From positions 248,001 to 312,000 of IMG/VR virus record IMGVR_UViG_3300032315_001715: a stretch of DNA of 64,000 bases; one strand, given 5' to 3'. Under the pieces are notes generated by a model. It was given only the letters and a program-made list of their open reading frames with translations. It had not been told where the DNA came from and made no database searches. A program made the position numbers and the translations under genes. Of the stretch, positions 31,409-39,062 are shown one piece after another; position 1 is the stretch's first letter; every line of letters begins with the position of its first letter. This DNA is from a virus.

Positions 31409-32404
31409 TTATTTATCGGAAAGATCCTTGTTTAGGTTACCTGGATACGTCGTGCTGAGACATGGGCTAAATTCTCCGCTGCTTTTTTCGATCTTCACCA
31501 ACCCGTGGGTGTTGCAGAATCGCATAAGGGCCAATCCAACCTGCCTTCTAGGTTCCTTGATGATGGACTCGATTATGGATGCATCAAATTTTTCCATGAG
31601 ATCAGCCGGCTGCTGGGTTAGGTCGATCAACAGTCGATTGCGTTCGAAATCATCCTTAACTCGGTGCTCGACACCTTCGTGGTCGGTCCATTTGCTCAGC
31701 ATTAGGTTGTTCCATGCAAATCCCTTGGTTGCACGGTCGGCATACGCTTCCTGTAGCTTCTTTGTTCGAACGCCAGGGAATGCGCTCATCACGTTATCAC
31801 CGTCATCGCCGCGCAGGCATTTTTCAAACAGCAGCCAATCCGGATCCGGAACCGGTAGCTCATTACCATGCTTGTTTTTAGCAATGTGCCCGTCCTTGTC
31901 ATAGATGCCGGTATCTGTGTAAAGCAACGCAGCGATGCCATTATAGATCTTGACGTTTTTTGAAATCAGCTGCTGAAAATCACTGTCGCTGCTGATAACA
32001 ACATGTTGATCATTTGGATGTAACGCAATCCATCGTGCAACCATGTCGTCGGCCTCGGCTTCCGGATGGCGCAACACGGTGCAGTTGGTCTGCGTGCCGA
32101 TGAACTTGATGAAGTGATCCATCACTTCAAAGAAGGTATTGTCGTCCTCAACTTCTCGAGGTGTACGCTTGGCTGCCGTGACCTTGCGGTTTGCCTTGTA
32201 CGGCGCATAGACGTTTTTACGCCAGCTTCGTCCTTCGAGACAGAAAACCGTATGGCTACCATCAAACTGATTCCACACCTTCTTGATGCTGCTCATGATG
32301 ATGTGCAGCGCCAGGGCTAGCTGTTGATCGGTGTCGGGGGCCCGAACACCGTGCCGAACCCGCATGAAAAGGTTCTGACAGTCTATGACCAGGTAGGTGT
32401 GCAT
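31409..32404 (-). CDS. rnh: RNase H / 5'-3' exonuclease (T4 Rnh type)
   Basis: 331 residues. YLVIDCQNLFMRV (4-16) holds the first metal Asp; RHPEAEADDMVARWI and HVVISSDSDFQQLI (about 112-150) contain the acidic clusters, and KCLRGDDGDNVMSAFPGVRTK the helix-hairpin-helix region, of the T4 RNase H/FEN family. It removes RNA primers from lagging-strand fragments. The gene stands behind its own promoter-like sequence (TTGACG at about 32448). Confidence 0.92.
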   Translation of the reverse strand: MHTYLVIDCQNLFMRVRHGVRAPDTDQQLALALHIIMSSIKKVWNQFDGSHTVFCLEGRSWRKNVYAPYKANRKVTAAKRTPREVEDDNTFFEVMDHFIKFIGTQTNCTVLRHPEAEADDMVARWIALHPNDQHVVISSDSDFQQLISKNVKIYNGIAALLYTDTGIYDKDGHIAKNKHGNELPVPDPDWLLFEKCLRGDDGDNVMSAFPGVRTKKLQEAYADRATKGFAWNNLMLSKWTDHEGVEHRVKDDFERNRLLIDLTQQPADLMEKFDASIIESIIKEPRRQVGLALMRFCNTHGLVKIEKSSGEFSPCLSTTYPGNLNKDLSDK

Positions 32405-32479
32405 TAATCTTTGCCTTTGAATGTTCTAACTGACTTTACAGCAGGTGTCGTCAATGATCAAGTCTTTTTACGGACTTGG

Positions 32480-33070
32480 TCACTCGTCGTCGGGGTTTGG
32501 TCCACCGGACCGGCGAGCAGACGAAACAAATGACTCCTCGTTTCCATATGATTCGGTTATAACGGATTCGCATATTTCGTTCATCCATTGATTAACCACG
32601 GCTGCATCGTCACCTTCGTAACCGTTGTCACGTAGCTGCTTGAGGAAATGATCGTTGTATTCAAGCTCAAAATACGCGCGAGCCTTGCCAGCCGGGTTCC
32701 AATGTATCCTTGGCATGCTAACCCAGGGTTCGCCGACAACGTCAGCTCGTCGCCGATCATGTTGCTCTTGCGTGATCTTACCAGATTTCAAGTCCTGTTC
32801 GAGATGCTCGAGCTTTCGTTGATTATCATCAATTGGCGCTAAGTCGATTATCTTGCGAGCAAACTCTTCCAGGGTGATGCGACCATAACTGCGTAGGATC
32901 GCGAGCTTTTCTCGTTCTCGATCGATCGCATCTGGGATGCGTATTTCGGCTAGCGCAAGTTCAAGATCGATGCCGGTCAGCTCGTATTCAGCCTTGGCGA
33001 TCTCTCTAGTCGTGCCTTTGAGACCCCAGTGTCCTGGCATCCATCCAAATGGTATCAATGGTTTCTTCAT
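32480..33070 (-). CDS. Conserved phage protein (hypothetical)
   Basis: 196 residues opening MKKPLIPFGWMPGHWGLKGT followed by AKAEYELTGIDLELALAEIR. This start recurs in T4-like phage proteins with no known function. The rest is helical and charged with a QEQHDRRRADV segment. Overlaps the upstream small gene as ATGA. Confidence 0.7.
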   Translation of the reverse strand: MKKPLIPFGWMPGHWGLKGTTREIAKAEYELTGIDLELALAEIRIPDAIDREREKLAILRSYGRITLEEFARKIIDLAPIDDNQRKLEHLEQDLKSGKITQEQHDRRRADVVGEPWVSMPRIHWNPAGKARAYFELEYNDHFLKQLRDNGYEGDDAAVVNQWMNEICESVITESYGNEESFVSSARRSGGPNPDDE

Positions 33071-33249
33071 TTCTTTTCCTTATTGGTAGTTTCCAAGAGT
33101 AGCTCTGCAAACTTGTATATGAATGCATGTGGTATAACCACCTGTCTGGGCTCCCCTTGAGATTCCACAACTATTGCCGGCTCCAACGGCTCGAACAAAC
33201 TGTGTTTGATAGCCACATCAGCCAATTCTGCGATTTCTTGTTTTGTCAT
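33067..33249 (-). CDS. Small hypothetical protein
   Basis: 60 residues: two helices around a short beta stretch (EPAIVVESQGEPRQVVIPHA). No family recognised. It follows queE by 11 bases and couples to the next gene by ATGA. Confidence 0.55.
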   Translation of the reverse strand: MTKQEIAELADVAIKHSLFEPLEPAIVVESQGEPRQVVIPHAFIYKFAELLLETTNKEKK

Positions 33250-33260
33250 TATGTGTCTCC

Positions 33261-34088
33261 TTAAGGAAGTGATGCATAGATGTGCTGTTGCAACTGCAAA
33301 GTGAACCCATGTCTCATGGCCAGCAGTGCTGCATATTCATGATTGCCCTGATTGCTACTTTGATCCAAGAGACCCGGTGTCCAGAATGAAATTCTTTCAT
33401 CAACCTCGCTGCGCATCTCCAAGCTGGCGTTGTTGCCCACCTTTTCCGGCGCACGGTTGTAGATGTTCATGGGACTCACGTAAACGCTGCGTGGACCCTT
33501 TTGCCGACGGAATTCATACGCAAACTCCGGAACATCGTGATGATTGCTAGCAGCGTCTGAGCTCACCACGAACTTCAGCACGTTTGCCCGTGCAAACACG
33601 TCGGGTCGGATGTCACCATAGCGATTGGTGGTTTCGTTGGCCTTTGGACTCACCACCAGGGTGGTTTCTGCGGGCAACGGACGAAGGAAGTCGCCATTGC
33701 TTTCGATCTGTGTGCGGAAACCCTGTGCGTGCAGGAATTCTAGGAAACTGGTTAGATTCTTTTGCAGCATGGGCTCTCCGCCGGAGACCACGATCAGCAA
33801 CCGATCCATGAAGCTTTCACGCACGATCCCGTTGCTTGCCACTTCCTTGTCCACCGCACCGTGGATCTTGGCCAGCACCTGGTCAAAGGTCAACACGTCG
33901 CCGCTATCGAACCAAGTGTCGCAGAACGTGCAAGCACGATTGCACTTGCTAAAACGAACAAACACCGCCGGCTCGCCGCTGAACGGCCCCTCGCCTTGCA
34001 GGGTTGCAAATACTGACGTTACCATCAGTTCATTCTCGGCCATGTTCTTGAAAAACGTGGGCGAGACTATTTCATTTTTACCAAACAT
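33261..34088 (-). CDS. queE: 7-carboxy-7-deazaguanine synthase QueE
   Basis: 275 residues. The radical SAM cysteines are Cys49, Cys53 and Cys56 in SKCNRACTFCDTW (CxxxCxxC). LQGEGPFSGEPAVFVRFSKC and VVSGGEPMLQKNL are QueE signatures. The enzyme turns carboxytetrahydropterin into 7-carboxy-7-deazaguanine (CDG). With folE, the queD-like gene and dpdA on the same strand within 7.5 kb, the product is probably destined for phage DNA. Starts 3 bases after the previous stop behind GGAGAT. Confidence 0.93.
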   Translation of the reverse strand: MFGKNEIVSPTFFKNMAENELMVTSVFATLQGEGPFSGEPAVFVRFSKCNRACTFCDTWFDSGDVLTFDQVLAKIHGAVDKEVASNGIVRESFMDRLLIVVSGGEPMLQKNLTSFLEFLHAQGFRTQIESNGDFLRPLPAETTLVVSPKANETTNRYGDIRPDVFARANVLKFVVSSDAASNHHDVPEFAYEFRRQKGPRSVYVSPMNIYNRAPEKVGNNASLEMRSEVDERISFWTPGLLDQSSNQGNHEYAALLAMRHGFTLQLQQHIYASLP

Positions 34089-34091
34089 CTA

Positions 34092-34376
34092 TCATTCATC
34101 TCCAAACATGCTTGCTATTCCCGCTCTGGTCGACAACATCATTGCCGGACGGTCTATTAATTTCTGTCCTTCGGATTCAAACCACCGCAGCTTGTATAGC
34201 ATTGATGCTGCGGTTGTTTTTAACGCGCATGTGAGTAATTCCTCACAATAACCCCAATCCGTACCGGCATCTAACGAGTGCCGTAACCAATCTATTCTTT
34301 CGTTTATTTCATCGGGTGTTAGCTTGTGCCAATCAAGTAACAACACGTCGCTACCAAAATCATTCGAGCCTGTCAT
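34092..34376 (-). CDS. Hypothetical protein
   Basis: 94 residues from the ATG at 34376, overlapping the upstream gene by 17 bases. Contains LLDWHKLTPDEINERIDWLR and a second helical part; acidic. No family recognised. Coupled to queE. Confidence 0.55.
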   Translation of the reverse strand: MTGSNDFGSDVLLLDWHKLTPDEINERIDWLRHSLDAGTDWGYCEELLTCALKTTAASMLYKLRWFESEGQKLIDRPAMMLSTRAGIASMFGDE

Positions 34377-34719
34377 TATCACTCCTAAGTTCCATCAGAA
34401 CGGCTTTGCTGATCCTAGTTTGCAGCTCCTGGTCGAGGCGGTCAATAAACTCGTCGCTGTCCATGATTTTTGCCATCTTCAAGCACTTCTCCATTGCGCG
34501 CCGATAGATGCGCTCCGCAGCAGCATTTCCAATGGTATCAAGATCTAATATTGAGCTAAATGACCTAATTAATGCTCTAGAACCTCGGCTTGGAGGGCCA
34601 TGCCATGCGATCTCACCATCAAACGTGATCTCTAGCAGAGGCCTGCCGCCGGCTGCCTTTAGGGTAAACGCAGATGGATTGGTATGAACTGATACCGATC
34701 CTTGACTGGTCGTGGACAT
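34360..34719 (-). CDS. Hypothetical protein
   Basis: 119 residues from the ATG at 34719. The N-terminal half is beta (AGGRPLLEITFDGEIAWHGP), the C-terminal half a long helix (AAAERIYRRAMEKCLKMAKI). No family recognised. Confidence 0.55.
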   Translation of the reverse strand: MSTTSQGSVSVHTNPSAFTLKAAGGRPLLEITFDGEIAWHGPPSRGSRALIRSFSSILDLDTIGNAAAERIYRRAMEKCLKMAKIMDSDEFIDRLDQELQTRISKAVLMELRSDNDRLE

Positions 34720-34720
34720 T

Positions 34721-34969
34721 TTATTCTCCGTGATTTGAAACAATTTTCAGCATGGTATGGTATTCTTCCCAAAGCTGGGCTAAAGTAGGGTATTCATACC
34801 GAAGGCACTGTTGTTGATATGCATGCTTCCCAAGTTCTCGTAGTTGATCCAGGGAGAACCAAACATCTGGTGCAACCTGTATTTGCCTATCTTGATCATG
34901 CTTGCCAAAAGGACGGCGATAAATGGTTTTACCGCCGTCGGGACTTTCATAGATCCACTTAGTGGTCAT
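34721..34969 (-). CDS. Small conserved phage protein
   Basis: 82 residues from the ATG at 34969. Begins MTTKWIYESPDGGKTIYRRP followed by FGKHDQ, a pattern frequent in T4-like phage small proteins of unknown role. Overlaps the next gene upstream by 11 bases. Confidence 0.6.
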   Translation of the reverse strand: MTTKWIYESPDGGKTIYRRPFGKHDQDRQIQVAPDVWFSLDQLRELGKHAYQQQCLRYEYPTLAQLWEEYHTMLKIVSNHGE

Positions 34970-35129
34970 TGACCTTGCGTGCAACCACCGCATCATCTCG
35001 TATTTCCCAGGTGATTTCATCACCTTCGGTCCATCCAAGATCATTTAGCATCGTCGGATCAAAAACAAGGATGATCTCACCATCTTCTTCGGCTACCTTT
35101 GCGGTATAGGTTTTTGGTTCAATGTTCAT
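34959..35129 (-). CDS. AbrB-like small protein
   Basis: 56 residues from the ATG at 35129. The layout KTYTAKVAEEDGEIILVFDP, MLNDLGWTEGDEITWEI and VVARKV resembles the swapped-hairpin AbrB/MazE-type DNA-binding fold (phage LGWxEGD group). It may regulate transcription; not certain from so short a sequence. Confidence 0.5.
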   Translation of the reverse strand: MNIEPKTYTAKVAEEDGEIILVFDPTMLNDLGWTEGDEITWEIRDDAVVARKVNDH

Positions 35130-35629
35130 GAAAATAAATCCTCGTTCCATTCGCGATGTCCTTCGCGATACGCCATGTTTGACACGGTTTCTCGTACTTC
35201 AACGCGGAAGCACCAAAGTCGTGCAGCTTCGCCTGGACCCCATATTTCCGGTACATAAACACCATTGACATACTTATAAAGCATATCTGCCAGGCCTTCG
35301 CAGCCTAGACGAGGTAGAATCGTCAGCTTAGCCATCTTTTTTCTTTCCAGCATCTTGAACGTTTCAAGTTCCGGATCGTCGGCGGATACCAGTAGAGTAT
35401 GGTCAAATTGATCCTCAAGGATCTTCTTGAGTTCCTTGAGTCCGCCATAATCTGCTACCCAGTTTCTAACATCTAGATCATTGGTGCCAAAATAAAACTT
35501 CATCGAAAATGCATAACCGTGAATCATATTGCAATGACTGTCGGCACGCCATTGCCGATATGCACAGGGGAACGAATTGTGATATTCTTTAGTCGAAACG
35601 TATTTGTATGTGGTTGGTTCAGTTGTCAT
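35126..35629 (-). CDS. queD: QueD-like 6-carboxytetrahydropterin synthase family protein
   Basis: 167 residues from the ATG at 35629. EYHNSFPCAYRQWRADSHCN followed by MIHGYAF (about 15-41) is the active-site region of the 6-pyruvoyltetrahydropterin synthase fold; the Cys before HG and two His are present. The third zinc His of the usual HGH is a Tyr here, as in a recurring phage subfamily. DYGGLKELKKILEDQFDHTLLV gives the second conserved block. It should make carboxytetrahydropterin for QueE. Confidence 0.8.
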   Translation of the reverse strand: MTTEPTTYKYVSTKEYHNSFPCAYRQWRADSHCNMIHGYAFSMKFYFGTNDLDVRNWVADYGGLKELKKILEDQFDHTLLVSADDPELETFKMLERKKMAKLTILPRLGCEGLADMLYKYVNGVYVPEIWGPGEAARLWCFRVEVRETVSNMAYREGHREWNEDLFS

Positions 35630-35786
35630 TGTTAAGATTTCCTTGCAGATATCCAAATGTAAACAGATCTTGCATCATACTATTGGATACGATAGAAGTC
35701 CATGACTGGTCTCCATTTTGCTGGAAAACGATATTGGCCTGCTTACCAGCATCATTGACAATTGGTATCTTAATTACTCGTGTCAT
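35619..35786 (-). CDS. Small hypothetical protein
   Basis: 55 residues from the ATG at 35786 (AGGAG upstream). Reads TRVIKIPIVNDAGKQANIVF followed by polar residues; beta-rich. It precedes and overlaps queD. A late-type element lies about 85 bases upstream. No family recognised. Confidence 0.5.
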   Translation of the reverse strand: MTRVIKIPIVNDAGKQANIVFQQNGDQSWTSIVSNSMMQDLFTFGYLQGNLNNDN

Positions 35787-35869
35787 CTCTTGTCTCCTGT
35801 TGAGCGATGTTTGATGACTGTGCAGAATGTTTAAAGTGGGTTGAGACAGTCCATAGTCCACTTGGATAG

Positions 35870-35876
35870 TATTTAC
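35870..35876 (-). promoter_or_regulatory. Late-type promoter core
   Basis: GTAAATA on the minus strand, about 85 bases before the ATG at 35786, in the gap after the GIY-YIG-like gene. Confidence 0.3.
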
Positions 35877-35886
35877 GGAACCTCCG

Positions 35887-36339
35887 TCAAATGAAAATAT
35901 TCAATTCGTGTATTTTGTGAGCAGTGTTGTTTCTTATTTGATCAGCAACCATGTCAACTGTTTTGATCAACTCGTGGTCTTCGATAGCATAGCATTCTTG
36001 TTGATTCTGATTCATCGCCATCCTAGATTTACTGAGAAGATTTTTTGATATTTCCTCAGCGTCAGATGTAGCATCATTGGTATCAAGTATGATCTCAGCA
36101 TAAATTCTAAAATCTATGCCAGGTTGGTTTCGTCCCCGCATCAGCGCTGTTGCAAACTTACCTCGACCTATCTTGAGAGGTCCACGTGCTTCTTTGTTAC
36201 TTTCGTGATCGACAACATGCGCTCTTCCAAAGTAAAGAAGATATCTTTCCTTGCCAGGTTTTTCTATATCCCCGGATCGCAGCCCTTCGTTGATGATACG
36301 ATTGCTGCGATATTCTTGGTAGCCAATTCCTTTGGTCAT
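35887..36339 (-). CDS. GIY-YIG-like (T5orf172-type) protein
   Basis: 150 residues. RYLLYFGRAHVVD and the later LKIGRGKFATALMRGRNQPG followed by IDFRIYAEI have the strand, Gly and Arg pattern of the T5orf172 branch of GIY-YIG-type nucleases. It is not a typical homing enzyme (no DNA-binding repeat tail). It follows the folE C-terminal relic by a few bases. Confidence 0.6.
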   Translation of the reverse strand: MTKGIGYQEYRSNRIINEGLRSGDIEKPGKERYLLYFGRAHVVDHESNKEARGPLKIGRGKFATALMRGRNQPGIDFRIYAEIILDTNDATSDAEEISKNLLSKSRMAMNQNQQECYAIEDHELIKTVDMVADQIRNNTAHKIHELNIFI

Positions 36340-36346
36340 AGAGTCA

Positions 36347-36433
36347 TCACTTCATTCTAGCAACGATGTTGAAGAATTCTTGCTTGAGATGCGGATCTTC
36401 TCGAAACTTACCGCGCATGCCCAACGCATTCAT
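36347..36433 (-). pseudogene. Second, diverged copy of the folE C-terminus
   Basis: 28 codons from an ATG that overlaps the endonuclease stop (ATGA). MRGKFREDPHLKQEFFNIVA repeats the end of the intact FolE (MRGVFREDPSLKQEFFNIVS). It is the tail left behind, or carried along, when the GIY-YIG gene entered folE. It has an open frame and may be translated, but cannot be an enzyme. Confidence 0.85.
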
Positions 36434-37284
36434 ATTTTTCGTCCTTTTATTGTTCTTCCTCGAATATAACCAGTTGGAGTGGGTTCGTCTATTTTGCAAA
36501 GTAAATTCTTTCCAGTATCTTGATTTGTGAACCATACATGAGTTACCGGTCTACCTTTGATAAAATTAGGAGGCGGGTTTGACTTTTTAGGTATTTGCTT
36601 TTGTTCACCGGTAATCGGATTGTAAAACCATGAAGATGCACATCTATGTGGGTTTCCATGCTTCCAGCCATTTGGAATCATTTCACCGTCTTTAATCAAC
36701 CTACATTCATTAGTAAATGGATTATGCACCCACCTACGTCCCCTATTGAAATCATTGCTTAATCTTACATGCTTAGACGGATCATACTCTAAAGCATGTA
36801 TCATTTGGTGTAGTCCTAGATTTGAATCCAGCACGTGAATTCGACCTCTCAACGGAGATCCTTGGTACTTACGATTTTTATTATTCTGCGATCTTCCATA
36901 CCAAAATCCTGGTATTAACGGTTTATTACTTGCTATCATGGTATCTATAACACCATTTGTGATCCAAGAAAGTGATGGTGCATTTTCAAATACCGAATTA
37001 CATTGATTTAAAAATAACGGATTGATACGAGCATTGACCCGATTGAGAACTGAAATTTCGTATGATTTGGCATCGTCGGCAGTATTAAATATCCGTCTAA
37101 TTTTTGGTTCAAATGAATTGTGACCATATGCCTTTATCAAGGTTCGAACTAACTTTGACGATGTAAAATATCGAATCCATAGATCTTTTGAAATTGTTTC
37201 ATCGGTAAGATGTTTTGCGTATCTGCATCCAATATACCATTGTCCGGTAATCTTAAATCGAAGACTATAAACATACGCAACCAT
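36430..37284 (-). CDS. GIY-YIG homing endonuclease inserted after folE
   Basis: 284 residues from the ATG at 37284 (GAGG 6 bases upstream; a longer reading from 37320 lies inside the hairpin). YVYSLRF and QWYIGCRYAKH (about 4-25) are the GIY and YIG motifs. The C-terminal half has repeats of the form W-x-x-N...T-x-E...G-W/Y-x-x-G (WVHNPFTNECRL, WFYNPITGEQKQ, WFTNQDTGKNLL), a DNA-binding tail of phage homing enzymes. AT-rich relative to neighbours. It sits between folE and the relic of folE's tail. Confidence 0.9.
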   Translation of the reverse strand: MVAYVYSLRFKITGQWYIGCRYAKHLTDETISKDLWIRYFTSSKLVRTLIKAYGHNSFEPKIRRIFNTADDAKSYEISVLNRVNARINPLFLNQCNSVFENAPSLSWITNGVIDTMIASNKPLIPGFWYGRSQNNKNRKYQGSPLRGRIHVLDSNLGLHQMIHALEYDPSKHVRLSNDFNRGRRWVHNPFTNECRLIKDGEMIPNGWKHGNPHRCASSWFYNPITGEQKQIPKKSNPPPNFIKGRPVTHVWFTNQDTGKNLLCKIDEPTPTGYIRGRTIKGRKI

Positions 37285-37321
37285 GAGAACCTCATACCTT
37301 TTAAGGTATTTAGTTCTCATG
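37282..37321 (-). promoter_or_regulatory. Hairpin with late promoter over the endonuclease start
   Basis: Outer 9-base arms (37282-37290, 37313-37321) and inner arms (37294-37300, 37303-37309) form a hairpin that contains the GAGG site and ATG at 37284 in its distal arm. CTAAATA (late-type, 37307-37313) lies in the proximal arm. Late transcripts starting there would lack the pairing strand. Confidence 0.65.
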
Positions 37322-37335
37322 TCGCTTATCCAGTT

Positions 37336-38007
37336 TTATGGCATCTTAGACACTATGTTGAAAAATTCCTGCTTTAGGCTAGGATCTTCCCTAAACACGC
37401 CTCTCATGACAGATGTGGTCATCGCAGAATCGTGCTCCATAACACCGCGCATGGTCATGCACATGTGCTCAGCTTGTACCAATACTGCAATTCCTTCAGC
37501 TTCTGTTGCTTCCACTATTGCATCGGCAATCTGTACGGACATTTCTTCTTGGATCTGTGGCCGGGCTGAAATCCAATGTACCAAACGGTTAAACTTGCTG
37601 AGCCCGATCACGTTCTTTCCTGGAAAGACTCCGATGTAGCACTTGCCTCTGATACCCTGGAAATGGTGAGCACAGGTGCTGCGTATGCTGATCGGACCGG
37701 TAACATACACCTCATCATATTGATTGGCGTTAGGAAACGCGGTGATCTTTGGCTTTGGTAGGTAGCGGCCGGCAAATGTTTCTAGAACAAACATCTTTGC
37801 CACACGCCTTGCTGTGTCGTGGGTGTTGTGATCGTTGTCCGTGTCAATCACGAGGCTTTCGAGCACGCCCTGCATCTTTCCGGTAACCTCATCGATCAGG
37901 GCATCAAAATCAATGTCCCCAACCGCTTCGCTGATGTTGTCATTGCAGTAAAACCTGCTATCGCTTTCCTTGAGCCGATTACGGATCGTTTCGCTAGGTG
38001 TTGTCAT
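37336..38007 (-). CDS. folE: GTP cyclohydrolase I FolE
   Basis: 223 residues. HNTHDTARRVAKMFVLETFA, ISIRSTCAHHFQGIRGKCYI (about 105-124, with the zinc Cys and His), VIGLSKFNRLVHWISARPQI and AEHMCMTMRGV (second zinc Cys) are the family's active-site blocks. It converts GTP to dihydroneopterin triphosphate, the first step towards 7-deazaguanine. Its last 23 residues exist again, diverged, beyond the endonuclease gene, so this C-terminus may be a replacement. Confidence 0.95.
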   Translation of the reverse strand: MTTPSETIRNRLKESDSRFYCNDNISEAVGDIDFDALIDEVTGKMQGVLESLVIDTDNDHNTHDTARRVAKMFVLETFAGRYLPKPKITAFPNANQYDEVYVTGPISIRSTCAHHFQGIRGKCYIGVFPGKNVIGLSKFNRLVHWISARPQIQEEMSVQIADAIVEATEAEGIAVLVQAEHMCMTMRGVMEHDSAMTTSVMRGVFREDPSLKQEFFNIVSKMP

Positions 38008-38067
38008 GTTGGTATCCTTTCTATAGGGAGTATAGCTAAAAGCGTGCTGGTAAGCACAAGATCTTTC

Positions 38068-38535
38068 CTAGACGGTTCCGTTTGCACCAGGGACTCGCAT
38101 TGGCTTGCTGTTCGGATATGACGTACTAATGGATGTCATCGTTGCAATGCTTGCCCCGATTGCCCCGGTTGCCCCGGTTGCTCCGATGGTCAACGGTGTG
38201 TAACCACCTGAAGCGCCGCCACCCGTCCATGTGATGGTCGTTGGAGCTAGAGCAATGCTGGCCATTGTCATGGAGTCCGTAAGGGTATCTACCCATAAGC
38301 TCGATGATAGATCAGATACATCATTCTTTAGCTTGGCCTCCACGGGATCCATTCCGGTTTCGACCATCACCGTGATGATCTTTCGCATGCCGTCAAGTTC
38401 TTTCTGCACGGCATGTGCTTTGGCCGTTAGCTCATCCATGGAAGCACGCACGGTTTTCATTTGCCGTGAAATGTCATCCAAGTCCTGTCGTGTTTGCCGA
38501 TATTCTTTAAAGTAGTCTAAAATTGCGTCATTCAT
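38068..38535 (-). CDS. Hypothetical coiled-coil protein with Gly/Ala/Thr tail
   Basis: 155 residues from the ATG at 38535 (ATGA overlap with the upstream stop). The N-terminal 75 residues are a coiled coil (YFKEYRQTRQDLDDISRQMK). The C-terminal part is collagen-like (GATGATGAIGAS) in a Gly/Ser/Thr-rich stretch. The layout resembles a structural or fibre-like protein. Its position in the modification cluster is unexplained. Confidence 0.6.
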   Translation of the reverse strand: MNDAILDYFKEYRQTRQDLDDISRQMKTVRASMDELTAKAHAVQKELDGMRKIITVMVETGMDPVEAKLKNDVSDLSSSLWVDTLTDSMTMASIALAPTTITWTGGGASGGYTPLTIGATGATGAIGASIATMTSISTSYPNSKPMRVPGANGTV

Positions 38536-39062
38536 AGTGGCGTATCCTCCGAGTATTTTCTCCATGGTGTAAAGACTTTTCGATCCTGTAACGTATGGAG
38601 ATCGTGGCACCAAACACCGGGATTGGTAGCATTGAAATCTTTGTCGTCGATCTTCAATGTGGCATTATAGCCAAGCAATCCAATGTAGGGTATTTTTACC
38701 GAGATCTGTGGAATGAAATTGGTCTTTTCACTGTATCCACCTTCGCACACCCAATCGACGTGCTTGACATCAAAATCAAGGGTCACCATGCAACCAAGAT
38801 CAAGCACGTCGTTGATCATCTTGTCCCAGCTTGCACTTTCAAGACTGGTACCGTCATGCCAATTTCCTGGATTGAAACTTTGATTAGCACCGAGATAGAT
38901 ATGATCACATCCAGATGCTGTAACATGATCTTTGATCGAACCGATATCGTGGATACCGACAACGAATAGTGTTTTCATTGCATATGCCGGTGTATGTTCA
39001 ACCTCAATGCCGGTGAAAAATTCCACGTCATTTCTAATACCAGTATCATATTCACGCTTCAT
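38532..39062 (-). CDS. Conserved protein coupled to dpdA
   Basis: 176 residues from the ATG at 39062, inside the last codons of dpdA. Reads MKREYDTGIRNDVEFFTGIE, TLFVVGIHDIGSIKDHV, CDHIYLGANQSF and LDFDVKHVDWVCEGG: an alpha/beta protein with several conserved-looking acidic and Cys residues. I do not recognise the family. The tight overlap with dpdA suggests a role in making or placing the modified base. Confidence 0.65.
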   Translation of the reverse strand: MKREYDTGIRNDVEFFTGIEVEHTPAYAMKTLFVVGIHDIGSIKDHVTASGCDHIYLGANQSFNPGNWHDGTSLESASWDKMINDVLDLGCMVTLDFDVKHVDWVCEGGYSEKTNFIPQISVKIPYIGLLGYNATLKIDDKDFNATNPGVWCHDLHTLQDRKVFTPWRKYSEDTPL

